22,502 bases of DNA from an uncultured Pseudomonadota bacterium (lineage in GTDB: Bacteria > Pseudomonadota > Gammaproteobacteria > Burkholderiales > SG8-41): the NCBI GenBank assembly GCA_946885605.1, contig CAMPGR010000049.1, positions 1 to 22,502 of the forward strand, given 5' to 3'. Below the pieces are notes generated by a model. It did not search any database. It was not told where the DNA came from and worked only from the letters and a program-made list of their open reading frames with translations. The translations under genes and the position numbers were made by a program. This document shows, one piece after another, positions 1 to 7,405 of this stretch (the first letter of the stretch is position 1; every line of letters starts with the position of its first letter).

Positions 1-117
1 AACCTGCCCCGCCGTTCGGCACCGGGTCGCGGCGCGCTTTCAGTTGAGCGCGCCAGCCAGCTGAGCGCAGCGACGAAACGCTAAGCAGGGGTTTCGGCGC
101 TTGCCGCGTACAAGGGA
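1..117. other. left edge, no supported gene
   Basis: No gene can be supported here. Plus frame 1 is open from the window edge to a TAA at 82-84 and could be the last 27 codons of a gene starting outside the window, but nothing in it is recognisable. An 8-bp perfect inverted repeat lies at 31-38/47-54 (GGCGCGCT/AGCGCGCC, 8-nt loop). No T-run follows it on either strand, so it is not a clear terminator. Confidence 0.3.
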
Positions 118-249
118 TCAGGAGCGTCTATCGCTCGAATCGTGCCCGCCCCCTGACTTTTTCCCGCGCGGCCAGGTCCACCACACGATGACGATCAGGA
201 TCGCGAGCGCGACGCCGGCTTCGAGCAACAACCACAACAACGATTCCAT
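118..249 (-). CDS. putative small single-pass membrane protein (43 aa)
   Basis: This ORF was read directly from the minus strand: ATG at 249-247, TGA at 120-118. It begins MESLLWLLLEAGVALAILIV and continues into IVWWTWPRGKK. Residues 4-24 are almost entirely hydrophobic and could span the membrane. They are followed by two tryptophan pairs or near-pairs, a Pro-Arg-Gly-Lys-Lys stop-transfer patch and a hydrophilic, Gly/Ser/Asp-rich tail. That layout (short N-terminus, one helix, positive cytoplasmic edge, polar tail) is typical of bacterial small membrane proteins. No good Shine-Dalgarno is visible upstream, and the start lies about 27 bp from the divergent mltA start, so the two would share a control region. 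I do not recognise the family and give no function. The alternative is a chance ORF in GC-rich DNA, but the coherent hydrophobic segment argues against it. Confidence 0.5.
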   Translation of the reverse strand: MESLLWLLLEAGVALAILIVIVWWTWPRGKKSGGGHDSSDRRS

Positions 250-258
250 GACGAACGC

Positions 259-264
259 TATACT
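259..264 (+). promoter_or_regulatory. possible -10 element for mltA
   Basis: TATACT matches the sigma-70 -10 consensus at five of six positions. It ends 11 bp before the ATG at 276. No good -35 is seen 16-18 bp upstream. If used, transcription would start only a few bases before the ATG, giving a nearly leaderless mltA mRNA. Confidence 0.35.
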
Positions 265-275
265 TGCCGCGGCAA

Positions 276-1571
276 ATGCCGCACTTTAACGAAGCTGGGT
301 CAAATTTCCAATCGCGGCGGGCGCGTTGCGTTGTGACTCTCGCATTCGCGTTGCTCGCCGCATGCGAAACGCCCGCGCCTACTAAAGTTGGAGGGCCGCC
401 CGCGCCGCCGGCCGCTGCGCCGACGCCTGCTCCACAACCCGCGCCCTCTCCTCCGGTCGCGGCCCCTGCCGCGCCAATGCCCGCTCCCGAGCCGCTCAAG
501 CCCGTTGCACCGGCGAGCGGTGCAACGTTACGGCTTGCGGCCTGGAACGATTTGCCGGGTTGGCGCCAGGACAATGCGGCGTCGGCGTGGGATGCGCTGC
601 TCGCAAGTTGCAGCGTGCTTGCGAACCGCGACGTGTGGCGGAAGCCGTGTACGCTTGCGCAACAGGCGGTAAAGCCGGATCGCGATACCGCACGGCGCTT
701 TTTCGAGTCGCACTTCACGCCATACCAGCTCGTGAACCCCGATGGCGCGAGCGAGGGCCTCGTCACCGGCTATTACGAGCCGCTGTTGCGAGGCAGCCGC
801 CAGCCCTCACCGCGTTATCGCCATCCCATTTACGGCGTCCCCGACGATTTGCTGGTCGTCGATCTGGGTGAGGTATATCCCGAGCTCAAGGGCAAGGCAT
901 TGCGCGGCCGGCTCGACGGCCGCCGCGTCGTGCCGTACTACGACCGCGCCGCGATCGAGAGCGGGCAGGCACCCGTGCGCGGACGGGAGATCGCCTGGGT
1001 CGAGGATCCCGTCGAGCTGTTCTTCCTGCAGATCCAAGGCTCGGGACGCATAGAGCTCGACGACGGACGCACGCTGCGCGTCGGGTTCGCGGACCAGAAC
1101 GGCCATCCCTATCGCTCGATCGGGCGCTGGCTCGTCGAGCACGGCGAGCTGCCGCTCGAGAAGGCGTCGATGCAAGGCATCAAGGCGTGGGCGCGGCAGA
1201 ATCCCGACCGGCTGGTCGAACTCCTTAATTACAACGGGCGTTATGTTTTCTTCCGCGAACTGCCAGGTGAGTTCCCGGGGCCCATCGGGGCCTTGGGCGT
1301 TCCGCTCACGCCCCAGCGCAGCGTCGCAATCGATCCTCGCTTCGTGCCGCTCGGCGCTCCGGTGTACGTGGCCACGACCTGGCCCAATAGCGCGACAGCG
1401 CTCAACCGGCTCATGCTCGCGCAGGACACGGGAAGCGCAATCCGCGGGCCCGTCCGGGTCGACTTCTTCTGGGGTTTCGGCCCCCAGGCGGCGCGTGAAG
1501 CCGGCCGCATGAAACAGAATCTGCGCATGTGGGTGATGCTGCCGAACGGATATCCGATCACACAAAAGTGA
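276..1571 (+). CDS. mltA: membrane-bound lytic murein transglycosylase A (MltA)
   Basis: MltA cleaves the beta-1,4 MurNAc-GlcNAc bond of peptidoglycan, leaving 1,6-anhydroMurNAc ends, and acts as an outer-membrane lipoprotein. From the ATG at 276 the protein is 431 residues. It has an Arg-rich N-terminus, a short hydrophobic core and a lipobox L-A-A-C with Cys30, so signal peptidase II processing and lipidation are expected. An Ala/Pro-rich linker (about residues 31-80) follows, longer than in E. coli MltA. The MltA domain shows VTGYYEP and the 3D-type C-terminal segment with AQDTGSAIRGPVRVDFFWG, which carries the catalytic Asp region. The frame could also begin at a TTG at 264, but ATG 276 gives the more normal signal peptide. 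The gene converges with the TonB-like gene, 19 bp apart. Lipidation would need Lnt, encoded at 8254. Confidence 0.93.
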   Translation: MPHFNEAGSNFQSRRARCVVTLAFALLAACETPAPTKVGGPPAPPAAAPTPAPQPAPSPPVAAPAAPMPAPEPLKPVAPASGATLRLAAWNDLPGWRQDNAASAWDALLASCSVLANRDVWRKPCTLAQQAVKPDRDTARRFFESHFTPYQLVNPDGASEGLVTGYYEPLLRGSRQPSPRYRHPIYGVPDDLLVVDLGEVYPELKGKALRGRLDGRRVVPYYDRAAIESGQAPVRGREIAWVEDPVELFFLQIQGSGRIELDDGRTLRVGFADQNGHPYRSIGRWLVEHGELPLEKASMQGIKAWARQNPDRLVELLNYNGRYVFFRELPGEFPGPIGALGVPLTPQRSVAIDPRFVPLGAPVYVATTWPNSATALNRLMLAQDTGSAIRGPVRVDFFWGFGPQAAREAGRMKQNLRMWVMLPNGYPITQK

Positions 1572-1577
1572 TGAGTG

Positions 1578-1592
1578 GAGGCGGAACGCCTC
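1578..1592. terminator. weak hairpin between convergent genes
   Basis: GAGGCG (1578-1583) and CGCCTC (1587-1592) form a perfect 6-bp stem with a GAA loop. It lies in the 19-bp gap between the mltA and TonB-like stop codons, touching the latter. No T-run follows on the plus strand and only TTTT about 10 nt away on the minus strand, so terminator function is uncertain. Confidence 0.3.
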
Positions 1593-2292
1593 AACGGAAT
1601 CCGGCCACTGGACCGGCCGCTCCTTCTATTCCGATCACGATGCGGCTCTTGACCGGGCGCCCGTTTTTGCGAGCGGGAAAGAAGCCGGCATGCCGTAAGG
1701 CGTTCGCTATCACCTGTTCTTCCGCACCGTTGGCATCGCCCCCGACGAACGATACCTCTTCGACATTGCCCGTCGCATCCAGCGCGACCGCGACGAGCAC
1801 TCGGGCCCCGACGTGCGCCGCGACCTCGTGTGGCTCGCTGGGCAGCGGTTGCCGCAGCCGGGGATAGACATCGAGCTCGTGCGCGCTGTAATAGCGCTCG
1901 TCAGGATGGGGGCGTTCAGGCTGCGGTGAAGCCATGCTCGCCGCCCGACTGCTTGCGGCGCTGTCGAAAGAGGCGGCCGGCGAACGGAACCGGGGGCGCT
2001 CGCTTGGGACTCGATTCGATCTCGAGGGCCGCTGCTCCGGCTCGATTGCCTCAACGCCAGTCTCGATAATCGGTCGCGGCGACTGGCTATCCGCGCCCGA
2101 AGCTACGCTGAGCGTAGCCGTAATAGACGACGGCAATGCAAGGACGACGCCGGGATGACTCGCATGCCAGACCGGAACGCAAGCGCCGACGACGAGATGC
2201 AGGCCAACCGAAACGGAGAGCGCGATCGAGACTCGCGGGTCGATCGGGCGGCGCCGAAGAACCCAACGATCGCGGAAAGAAAGAGGAGGCAT
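1591..2292 (-). CDS. TonB-like C-terminal domain protein
   Basis: This 233-residue protein is probably anchored in the inner membrane by one helix (about residues 20-42, VSIALSVSVGLHLVVG) after a basic N-terminus. A low-complexity Ser/Pro/Arg/Glu-rich middle (about 65-135) would cross the periplasm. The C-terminus (about 140-228) resembles a TonB C-terminal domain: YPRLRQPLPSEP, a strand ARVLVAVALDATGNVEEVSF, then NALRHAGFFPARKNGRPVKS and a final strand. TonB proteins couple the proton motive force to outer-membrane transporters. The Pro-Glu/Pro-Lys repeats of classical TonB are not seen, and no exbB/exbD is nearby, so this may be a divergent TonB paralogue or a TolA-like adaptor. It is the last gene of a minus-strand group behind dsbC, 44 bp downstream. 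Confidence 0.7.
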   Translation of the reverse strand: MPPLSFRDRWVLRRRPIDPRVSIALSVSVGLHLVVGACVPVWHASHPGVVLALPSSITATLSVASGADSQSPRPIIETGVEAIEPEQRPSRSNRVPSERPRFRSPAASFDSAASSRAASMASPQPERPHPDERYYSAHELDVYPRLRQPLPSEPHEVAAHVGARVLVAVALDATGNVEEVSFVGGDANGAEEQVIANALRHAGFFPARKNGRPVKSRIVIGIEGAAGPVAGFR

Positions 2293-2336
2293 GCCGGTTT
2301 AACGTTCCGGCAAGCCGTATGTTTACGGCGACGCCG

Positions 2337-3053
2337 CTACTTGGCTGCGACTGAGCTCAACGCCTGCTCGATCTGCGCCGCGGACAGGTAACCCCCGATG
2401 TGCCGTCCGTCCTCGAGATAAATCGTCGGCGTGCCGCGAATGCCGAAGCGGCGCATCAGCTGGCGGTTCTTCTCGACCGGTGTTGCGCAATTGCGCTCGC
2501 CCTGCGGAAGCGCCGCCTTCAGCATGAGATCTTCCCACGCCTGTGCGCGATTGTCGGCACACCACACCGCACGCGATTTTTCCACGGAGTCCTGTGACAG
2601 GATGGGCAGCAGAAAGGTATAGATCGTCACGTTGTCGATCTTCACGAGCTCCCGCGAGAGCTGCTTGCAGTAACCGCAGTTCGGGTCCTCGAAGGTGTAG
2701 AGGACGCGCTTCCCCTCGCCCTTCACGCGCTTGATCGCCGAATCGCGTGCGCTCGTGAGTGCGTTCACGACCATGCGTCCGGTGTTCTCCTGGGTGAGGT
2801 TGCGGGGGGGCAGCGTGCGGATATCGTAGATGCTGCCCGCGAAGAAATACTCGACCTTGTCGTCGGTATAGACGATCTCCCCATCCAGCACGACTTCGTA
2901 AAGCCCCGCGAACGGCGCGCGGGTCACGCTTTCAACAGTCATGTTCGGAAAGCGTGCCTGCAGCGCCTGTCGCACGCTCGCTTCGTCGGCGTGTGCAGAA
3001 GGCAGCGCAAGGCACGAGGCGAGAAGCGCTGCGAATGCTAACCGTGCTGACAT
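2337..3053 (-). CDS. dsbC: periplasmic thiol:disulfide isomerase DsbC
   Basis: DsbC reshuffles wrong disulfide bonds in periplasmic proteins as a V-shaped homodimer kept reduced by DsbD. The 238-residue precursor has a signal peptide with a likely AHA-DE cleavage after residue 22. It then has an N-terminal dimerisation domain (about 23-85), a linker and a thioredoxin-fold domain. The CGYC active site is at residues 126-129, the cis-proline motif G-T-P-T has Pro209, and a second cysteine pair (Cys165, Cys189) matches the structural disulfide known in DsbC. The length equals that of E. coli DsbC within a few residues. The gene lies 38 bp after the UbiH-type monooxygenase on the same strand and is probably cotranscribed with it. 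Confidence 0.94.
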   Translation of the reverse strand: MSARLAFAALLASCLALPSAHADEASVRQALQARFPNMTVESVTRAPFAGLYEVVLDGEIVYTDDKVEYFFAGSIYDIRTLPPRNLTQENTGRMVVNALTSARDSAIKRVKGEGKRVLYTFEDPNCGYCKQLSRELVKIDNVTIYTFLLPILSQDSVEKSRAVWCADNRAQAWEDLMLKAALPQGERNCATPVEKNRQLMRRFGIRGTPTIYLEDGRHIGGYLSAAQIEQALSSVAAK

Positions 3054-3091
3054 GTACTTATCCTAGCGAAGGTTGGGACCGGACGGGCGCA

Positions 3092-4264
3092 TCACGCCAC
3101 CGCACGCCGTACCAGCATGTTCTTGAGCGGAGGAAGCGCGTTCACCCACGTGAGCCCGAGATTGCGGGCACGCGCGATCCAGGCGCTATCGTGCGCGAAA
3201 AGCCTGTGCAATCCGTCCGTCGTCAGCTGGAGCGCAGCCACGTCCTCCCGGCGCGCCCGCTCATAGCGCCGCAGCAGAAAGTAATCCCCGCAATCCGTCT
3301 GAACGCCTCGATCGCGCAATACCGCCACGAGCTCGCGCGCATCGCGGAATCCCAGGTTGACCCCCTGGCCCGCCAAGGGGTGCACATTATGCGCGGCGTC
3401 CCCTACCAGGGCAAGCCGCGGGCGCACGAACTGCGCGACGCGCTGCAGCTGAAGCGGAAACGCCGCCGGTGCGGTGATGAGCGAAAGCGAACCCAGCGCC
3501 TGCGCGCTGGCCGCCGTTACCTGCGTGGCAAGCGCAGGCGCCTCGAGCGCGAGCAATTCCCGCCCGTGCGCCTCGCTCGTCGACCACACCATCGAAACCC
3601 GATTGCCCGGCAAAGGAAGCAGGGCGAGCACGCCGTCACGGCGAAACCACTGGTACGCGATGCCGTGGTGACGCTTTTCCGCCTCGAAGTTGGCAACGAC
3701 CCCCAGTTCGCCATAGGAGACCGGACTCGCTGCGATGCCCGCCTCCCGGCGCACCCAGGAATCCGCGCCATCGGCGCCGATCAGCAGTCTTGACCGCAGT
3801 TCATTGCCATCTTCGAGGCCCAGCACAACCTCGTGCGCGTCCCATGCGATCCTCGAGCACCGCGCCGGCCAGAAAAGCGATAGCGTGGGTGTGCGCTTCA
3901 GTCGTTCCCACAATGCCTTCTGCAGCAGGCGGTTCTCGACGATGAACGCGAGCTCGCGCAAACCCGCGTCATAGGCGCTGAACTCGAGCCGGGCGCCAGG
4001 TTCATCGCCATATACGCGCATCGCTTCGACTCGCGATATGCGCTCGCGCGGCACGCGACTCCAGACGCCGCAGCTCTCCAGAAACGCGGCGCTACCCGGG
4101 CTGATCGCGTACACCCGGACATCCCACCTATCGTCCGGGGGAGGGAGTGCTGCCGCGTGCGGCTCGACCAATGCGGCATTGAGCCGCGCCTGATCAAGCG
4201 CGAGCGCAAGGCTTGCTCCGATGAGCCCGCCTCCCACGATCACGACGTCAAAGCGCTTCGGCAA
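3092..4264 (-). CDS. UbiH/UbiF/VisC-family FAD-dependent monooxygenase
   Basis: This is a class A flavoprotein hydroxylase of the ubiquinone-biosynthesis family, 390 residues. It carries the N-terminal FAD motif VVIVGGGLIGASLA (7-20), the GADGADS motif (163-169) and the C-terminal FAD motif LVGDAAHNVHPLAGQG (286-301) that is diagnostic of UbiH/Coq6 proteins. It probably hydroxylates one position of the ubiquinone ring at the membrane, but which position (C1, C5 or C6) cannot be told because betaproteobacterial members vary in regiospecificity. The start is TTG at 4264, chosen because a perfect AGGAGG (complement of 4269-4274) sits 4 nt upstream and the FAD motif begins at the normal distance. 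dsbC follows on the same strand. The gene diverges from the tRNA. Confidence 0.87.
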   Translation of the reverse strand: MPKRFDVVIVGGGLIGASLALALDQARLNAALVEPHAAALPPPDDRWDVRVYAISPGSAAFLESCGVWSRVPRERISRVEAMRVYGDEPGARLEFSAYDAGLRELAFIVENRLLQKALWERLKRTPTLSLFWPARCSRIAWDAHEVVLGLEDGNELRSRLLIGADGADSWVRREAGIAASPVSYGELGVVANFEAEKRHHGIAYQWFRRDGVLALLPLPGNRVSMVWSTSEAHGRELLALEAPALATQVTAASAQALGSLSLITAPAAFPLQLQRVAQFVRPRLALVGDAAHNVHPLAGQGVNLGFRDARELVAVLRDRGVQTDCGDYFLLRRYERARREDVAALQLTTDGLHRLFAHDSAWIARARNLGLTWVNALPPLKNMLVRRAVA

Positions 4265-4323
4265 CCCGCCTCCTGGTGTAGGTTCAATCCCTGTATTAAC
4301 AATGAATTATGTACCGGTTTGGC

Positions 4324-4353
4324 TTGACAATGCGAGGGCCGCTCTTTTAGACT
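4324..4353 (+). promoter_or_regulatory. sigma-70 promoter of the tRNA gene
   Basis: A consensus TTGACA (4324-4329), an 18-bp spacer and TAGACT (4348-4353) lie just upstream of the tRNA, whose mature 5' end is at 4368. Position and quality fit a stable-RNA promoter. The same transcript could run on into miaB, because no terminator is seen after the tRNA. Confidence 0.75.
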
Positions 4354-4367
4354 CCGCCGCTTCCCGT

Positions 4368-4443
4368 GGCGAGTTAGCTCAGCGGTTAGAGCAGCGGAAT
4401 CATAATCCGTTGGTCCGGGGTTCAAATCCCTGACTCGCCACCA
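4368..4443 (+). tRNA. tRNA with anticodon CAU (elongator Met or Ile2)
   Basis: A complete cloverleaf is visible: acceptor GGCGAGT/ACTCGCC, D-arm GCTC/GAGC, anticodon stem GCGGA/TCCGT around a loop with CAT at 4401-4403, T-loop TTCAAAT, discriminator A4440 and an encoded CCA at 4441-4443. The anticodon CAU allows initiator Met, elongator Met or Ile2 (lysidine-modified). The initiator is unlikely because the 1-72 pair is a standard G-C. The short D-loop (AGCGGTTA) and the TTGGTC stretch after the anticodon stem resemble E. coli ileX, so Ile2 is slightly favoured over elongator Met, from memory only. The tRNA sits between a divergent monooxygenase gene and miaB. Confidence 0.93.
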
Positions 4444-4568
4444 TCCGACTCCGATCACGATGCGCTGCACGACGCTCACCCTTACCGAAGCTCGGTTGAA
4501 GTGCTTGATTGCGTTGTGTTACCGTGGGCTCATGGCGCGGGTGCAGTCCGCGCAAAAACGCTGAAGCG

Positions 4569-5903
4569 GTGTCCAGGAAGTACTACATCAAGACGTTCGG
4601 CTGCCAGATGAACGAGTACGACTCGGCCAAGATGGCCGACGTGCTCCACGCGGCGCAGGGGATGGAAGCGACCGAGGATCCGGCACAGGCGGACCTGATC
4701 GTGTTCAATACCTGCTCGGTGCGCGAAAAGGCACAGGAAAAGGTCTTCCACGATCTCGGCCGCGTCAAGCACCTGAAGCGGGCGAGGCCCGGCGTGCTGA
4801 TCGGCGTTGGCGGCTGTGTGGCGAGCCAGGAAGGCGCGGCGATTGTGGCGCGCGCCCCTTATGTCGACCTCGTGTTCGGCCCGCAGACGCTTCACAGGCT
4901 TCCGGAGATGATCGAGGCGCGGCTTGCGAGCGGCGAGCCCCAGGTCGATATCTCGTTCCCCGAGATCGAGAAGTTCGACCGCCTGCCGCCGGCGCGCATC
5001 GAGGGGGCGACGGCGTTCGTCTCCGTCATGGAAGGCTGCAGCAAGTACTGCACGTTCTGCGTCGTTCCCTATACGCGTGGCGAGGAAGTCTCGCGGCCCC
5101 TCGACGATGTATTGACGGAGGTTGCCGAGCTCGCGGCACAGGATGTGAAGGAGGTGACGCTGCTCGGCCAGAACGTGAATGCCTATCGCGGGCGCATGGA
5201 GGGCGGCGAGATCGCAGATTTCGCCCTGCTCCTCGAATACATGGCCGAAATTCCGGGGATCGAGCGCATCCGCTACACCACCTCGCACCCCAGGGAATTC
5301 ACGCAGCGCCTGATCGACGCCTACGCGCGCATTCCGAAGCTCGTGAGCCATGTGCACTTGCCGGTGCAATCGGGCTCGGACCGCGTGCTCGCGGCAATGA
5401 AGCGCGGCTATACAAGCCTCGAGTACAAGTCGATCGTGAGACGGCTGCGCGAGCGGCGCCCCGACGTCTCGATCTCTTCCGACTTCATCGTCGGATTTCC
5501 GGGCGAGACCGATGCCGATTTCGTCGCGACGATGAAGCTCATCGATGAGGTGGGCTTCGATTCGAGCTTCAGCTTCGTCTACAGCCCGCGTCCCGGCACG
5601 CCCGCCGCCGAAATGCCGGACGCCACACCGCATGGCGAGAAGCTCGCCCGCCTTCAGCGGCTTCAGCTCCGCATCGAGGAGCAGGCGCGCGCCATAAGCG
5701 GCGCGATGGTCGGAACCCGGCAGCGTGTGCTGGTGGATGGTGTGGCAAGAAAGGATCCCCGCGAGCTTTCCGGCCGCACCGCCAACAATCGCGTCGTCAA
5801 TTTCCAAGGCTCACGCGAGCTCATCGGCCATTTCGTGGATGTCACGATCACCGCGGCACTCCCGCACTCGCTGCGGGGCATTGCGGTTGCGTCCCCGCAT
5901 TGA
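4569..5903 (+). CDS. miaB: tRNA-2-methylthio-N6-dimethylallyladenosine synthase MiaB
   Basis: MiaB adds the methylthio group to i6A37 in tRNAs reading codons that begin with U, using two [4Fe-4S] clusters and SAM. From the GTG at 4569 the protein is 444 residues. The N-terminal MTTase domain has the three cluster cysteines Cys12 ([11 protein letters not shown]), Cys49 (NTCSVREKA) and Cys83 (GGCVA). The radical-SAM CxxxCxxC is Cys157/161/164 ([16 protein letters not shown]). A TRAM-type C-terminal segment ends the protein. A TTG at 4509 would add 20 unconserved residues; GTG 4569 places [12 protein letters not shown] at the usual N-terminus. The stop overlaps the phoH start by 3 bp within ATTGA. 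The tRNA 125 bp upstream may share its promoter but is not a MiaB substrate class. Confidence 0.96.
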   Translation: MSRKYYIKTFGCQMNEYDSAKMADVLHAAQGMEATEDPAQADLIVFNTCSVREKAQEKVFHDLGRVKHLKRARPGVLIGVGGCVASQEGAAIVARAPYVDLVFGPQTLHRLPEMIEARLASGEPQVDISFPEIEKFDRLPPARIEGATAFVSVMEGCSKYCTFCVVPYTRGEEVSRPLDDVLTEVAELAAQDVKEVTLLGQNVNAYRGRMEGGEIADFALLLEYMAEIPGIERIRYTTSHPREFTQRLIDAYARIPKLVSHVHLPVQSGSDRVLAAMKRGYTSLEYKSIVRRLRERRPDVSISSDFIVGFPGETDADFVATMKLIDEVGFDSSFSFVYSPRPGTPAAEMPDATPHGEKLARLQRLQLRIEEQARAISGAMVGTRQRVLVDGVARKDPRELSGRTANNRVVNFQGSRELIGHFVDVTITAALPHSLRGIAVASPH

Positions 5904-6886
5904 AACCCGTCGAGATTTCCTTCACACCGGTGGACAACCAGCGGCTCGCCAACCTGTGCGGCGTGCTGGACGAAAATCTGCGGCAGATCGAGACCGCGCT
6001 CGACGTCAGCATCGCGCGGCGCGGCGAGCGCTTTGCGCTCACCGGGAAGCCGAACCAGACCAGGATGGCCGCGCGGGTGCTACAGGATTTTTATCGCCGG
6101 GCGAACAACACGCTTACCCTCGAAGACGTGCAGCTCGGACTCATCGAAGCGTCGAACCCGAGGCAGGCGCGCGCGACGCCCGACGAGATACCGGCGCTCA
6201 TCACGCGCCGCCAGGACTTGCATGGCCGCACGCCGCGTCAGGTGCAGTACCTGCAGAACATCCTGACGCATGACGTGACCTTCAGCATCGGCCCGGCGGG
6301 CACCGGAAAGACCTATCTCGCGGTGGCCTGCGCGGTGGACGCCTTCGAGCGCGACAACGTGAAGCGGATCGTGCTGGTGCGCCCCGCCGTCGAAGCGGGC
6401 GAGCGGCTGGGATTCCTGCCCGGAGACATGGCGCAGAAGGTCGATCCGTACCTGCGCCCGCTCTATGACGCGCTGTACGACCTCATGGGGTTCGACAAGG
6501 TTGCGCGCATGTTCGAACGCGGGACGATCGAGATCGCTCCACTTGCCTACATGCGCGGGCGCACGCTCAATCACTCGTTCGTGATTCTCGACGAAGCGCA
6601 GAACACCACGCCGGAGCAGATGAAGATGTTCTTGACGCGCATCGGCTTCGGCAGCAAGGCGGTGGTGACCGGCGACATCACCCAGATCGACCTCGCACGC
6701 GGCCAGAAAAGCGGGCTCGTGGAAGCGCGCGAAGTGCTGAAGGAGGTGCGCGGCATCGGGTTCACCTATTTCGAGAGCGAAGACGTCGTGCGCCATCCGC
6801 TCGTGCAGCGCATCGTCGCCGCCTATGAAAGTTACAAACCGCGCCAGACCTTGGCGCGAACCGGCGAGCGGGACGAAGAGCGGTGA
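5900..6886 (+). CDS. phoH: PhoH-family P-loop ATPase (PhoH/YbeZ)
   Basis: YbeZ/PhoH-type ATPases are cytoplasmic and are thought to work with YbeY and ribosome-associated RNA maturation; the biochemical role is less settled than that of the neighbours. The 328-residue protein has a KH-like N-terminal part (about 1-90), Walker A GPAGTGKT at 131-138, a conserved [17 protein letters not shown] at about 160-176, and Walker [10 protein letters not shown] at 227-235. The start is TTG 5900, overlapping the miaB stop, and no better start lies downstream before the conserved sequence. The end overlaps ybeY by 4 bp (GTGA). The order miaB-phoH-ybeY-corC-lnt is conserved in many proteobacteria and suggests translational coupling. 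Confidence 0.93.
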   Translation: MKPVEISFTPVDNQRLANLCGVLDENLRQIETALDVSIARRGERFALTGKPNQTRMAARVLQDFYRRANNTLTLEDVQLGLIEASNPRQARATPDEIPALITRRQDLHGRTPRQVQYLQNILTHDVTFSIGPAGTGKTYLAVACAVDAFERDNVKRIVLVRPAVEAGERLGFLPGDMAQKVDPYLRPLYDALYDLMGFDKVARMFERGTIEIAPLAYMRGRTLNHSFVILDEAQNTTPEQMKMFLTRIGFGSKAVVTGDITQIDLARGQKSGLVEAREVLKEVRGIGFTYFESEDVVRHPLVQRIVAAYESYKPRQTLARTGERDEER

Positions 6887-7377
6887 AGCGACGACCCCGG
6901 AGGCGCACGCCGCGCCTGGATCTTACCGTGCAGTACGGCGTGGCGGCGCGCAACCTCCCCCGGCCCGCCCAGTTCCGCCGGTGGATACTGGCGGCGCTGG
7001 AGCACGACGCCCGGATCACGGTGCGGCTGATTGGGCGCGCCGAGGGCGAAGCGCTCAACCGCGATTTTCGCGGGCGCGACCATCCCACGAACGTGCTCAC
7101 GTTCGCTTACCGCGACACGCCGCCATACGAGGGCGACATCGCCCTGTGCGCCCCGGTCGCCACGCGCGAGGCGCGCGAGCAAGGCAAGAGCTTGGAGGCC
7201 CACTATGCCCATCTCGTGGTGCACGGCACCCTCCACCTTCAGGGTTACGATCACATGAACGAGGCCGATGCCCACGTCATGGAATCCCGCGAGTCGCAAA
7301 TCGTAGCCAAACTGGGGTATCCTGAACCCTATCCGGACAGAGCAAAGAGCCGCGGCAAGCGCGTGCGCACCGCCTGA
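6883..7377 (+). CDS. ybeY: endoribonuclease / rRNA maturation factor YbeY
   Basis: YbeY is a zinc-dependent single-strand RNase needed for 16S rRNA 3'-end maturation and 70S ribosome quality control. The 164-residue protein carries the family signature HGTLHLQGYDH with zinc ligands His114, His118 and His124, preceded by TNVLTFAY and EGDIALCAP typical of the fold. The N-terminus is strikingly basic ([10 protein letters not shown]), which fits RNA contact. The GTG start at 6883 is inside the phoH stop (GTGA, 4-bp overlap). The C-terminus extends about 15 Arg/Lys-rich residues past the usual end. corC begins 28 bp later. Confidence 0.94.
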   Translation: MKRRPRRRTPRLDLTVQYGVAARNLPRPAQFRRWILAALEHDARITVRLIGRAEGEALNRDFRGRDHPTNVLTFAYRDTPPYEGDIALCAPVATREAREQGKSLEAHYAHLVVHGTLHLQGYDHMNEADAHVMESRESQIVAKLGYPEPYPDRAKSRGKRVRTA

Positions 7378-7405
7378 TCCCCGCTCCCGATCCCTGATCC
7401 TTCCT

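Noticed and set aside
31..54. GC-rich 8-bp hairpin as a terminator
   Set aside because: No T-run on either side, and it may lie inside a coding 3' end running in from the left.
4368..4443. tRNA gene as a possible integration site for a mobile element
   Set aside because: No integrase, no duplicated tRNA 3' end and no composition change follow; the next gene is the conserved miaB cluster.
4530..5807. A 425-codon minus-strand open frame
   Set aside because: It is antisense to miaB, has His/Arg/Leu-rich shadow composition and no recognisable motif.
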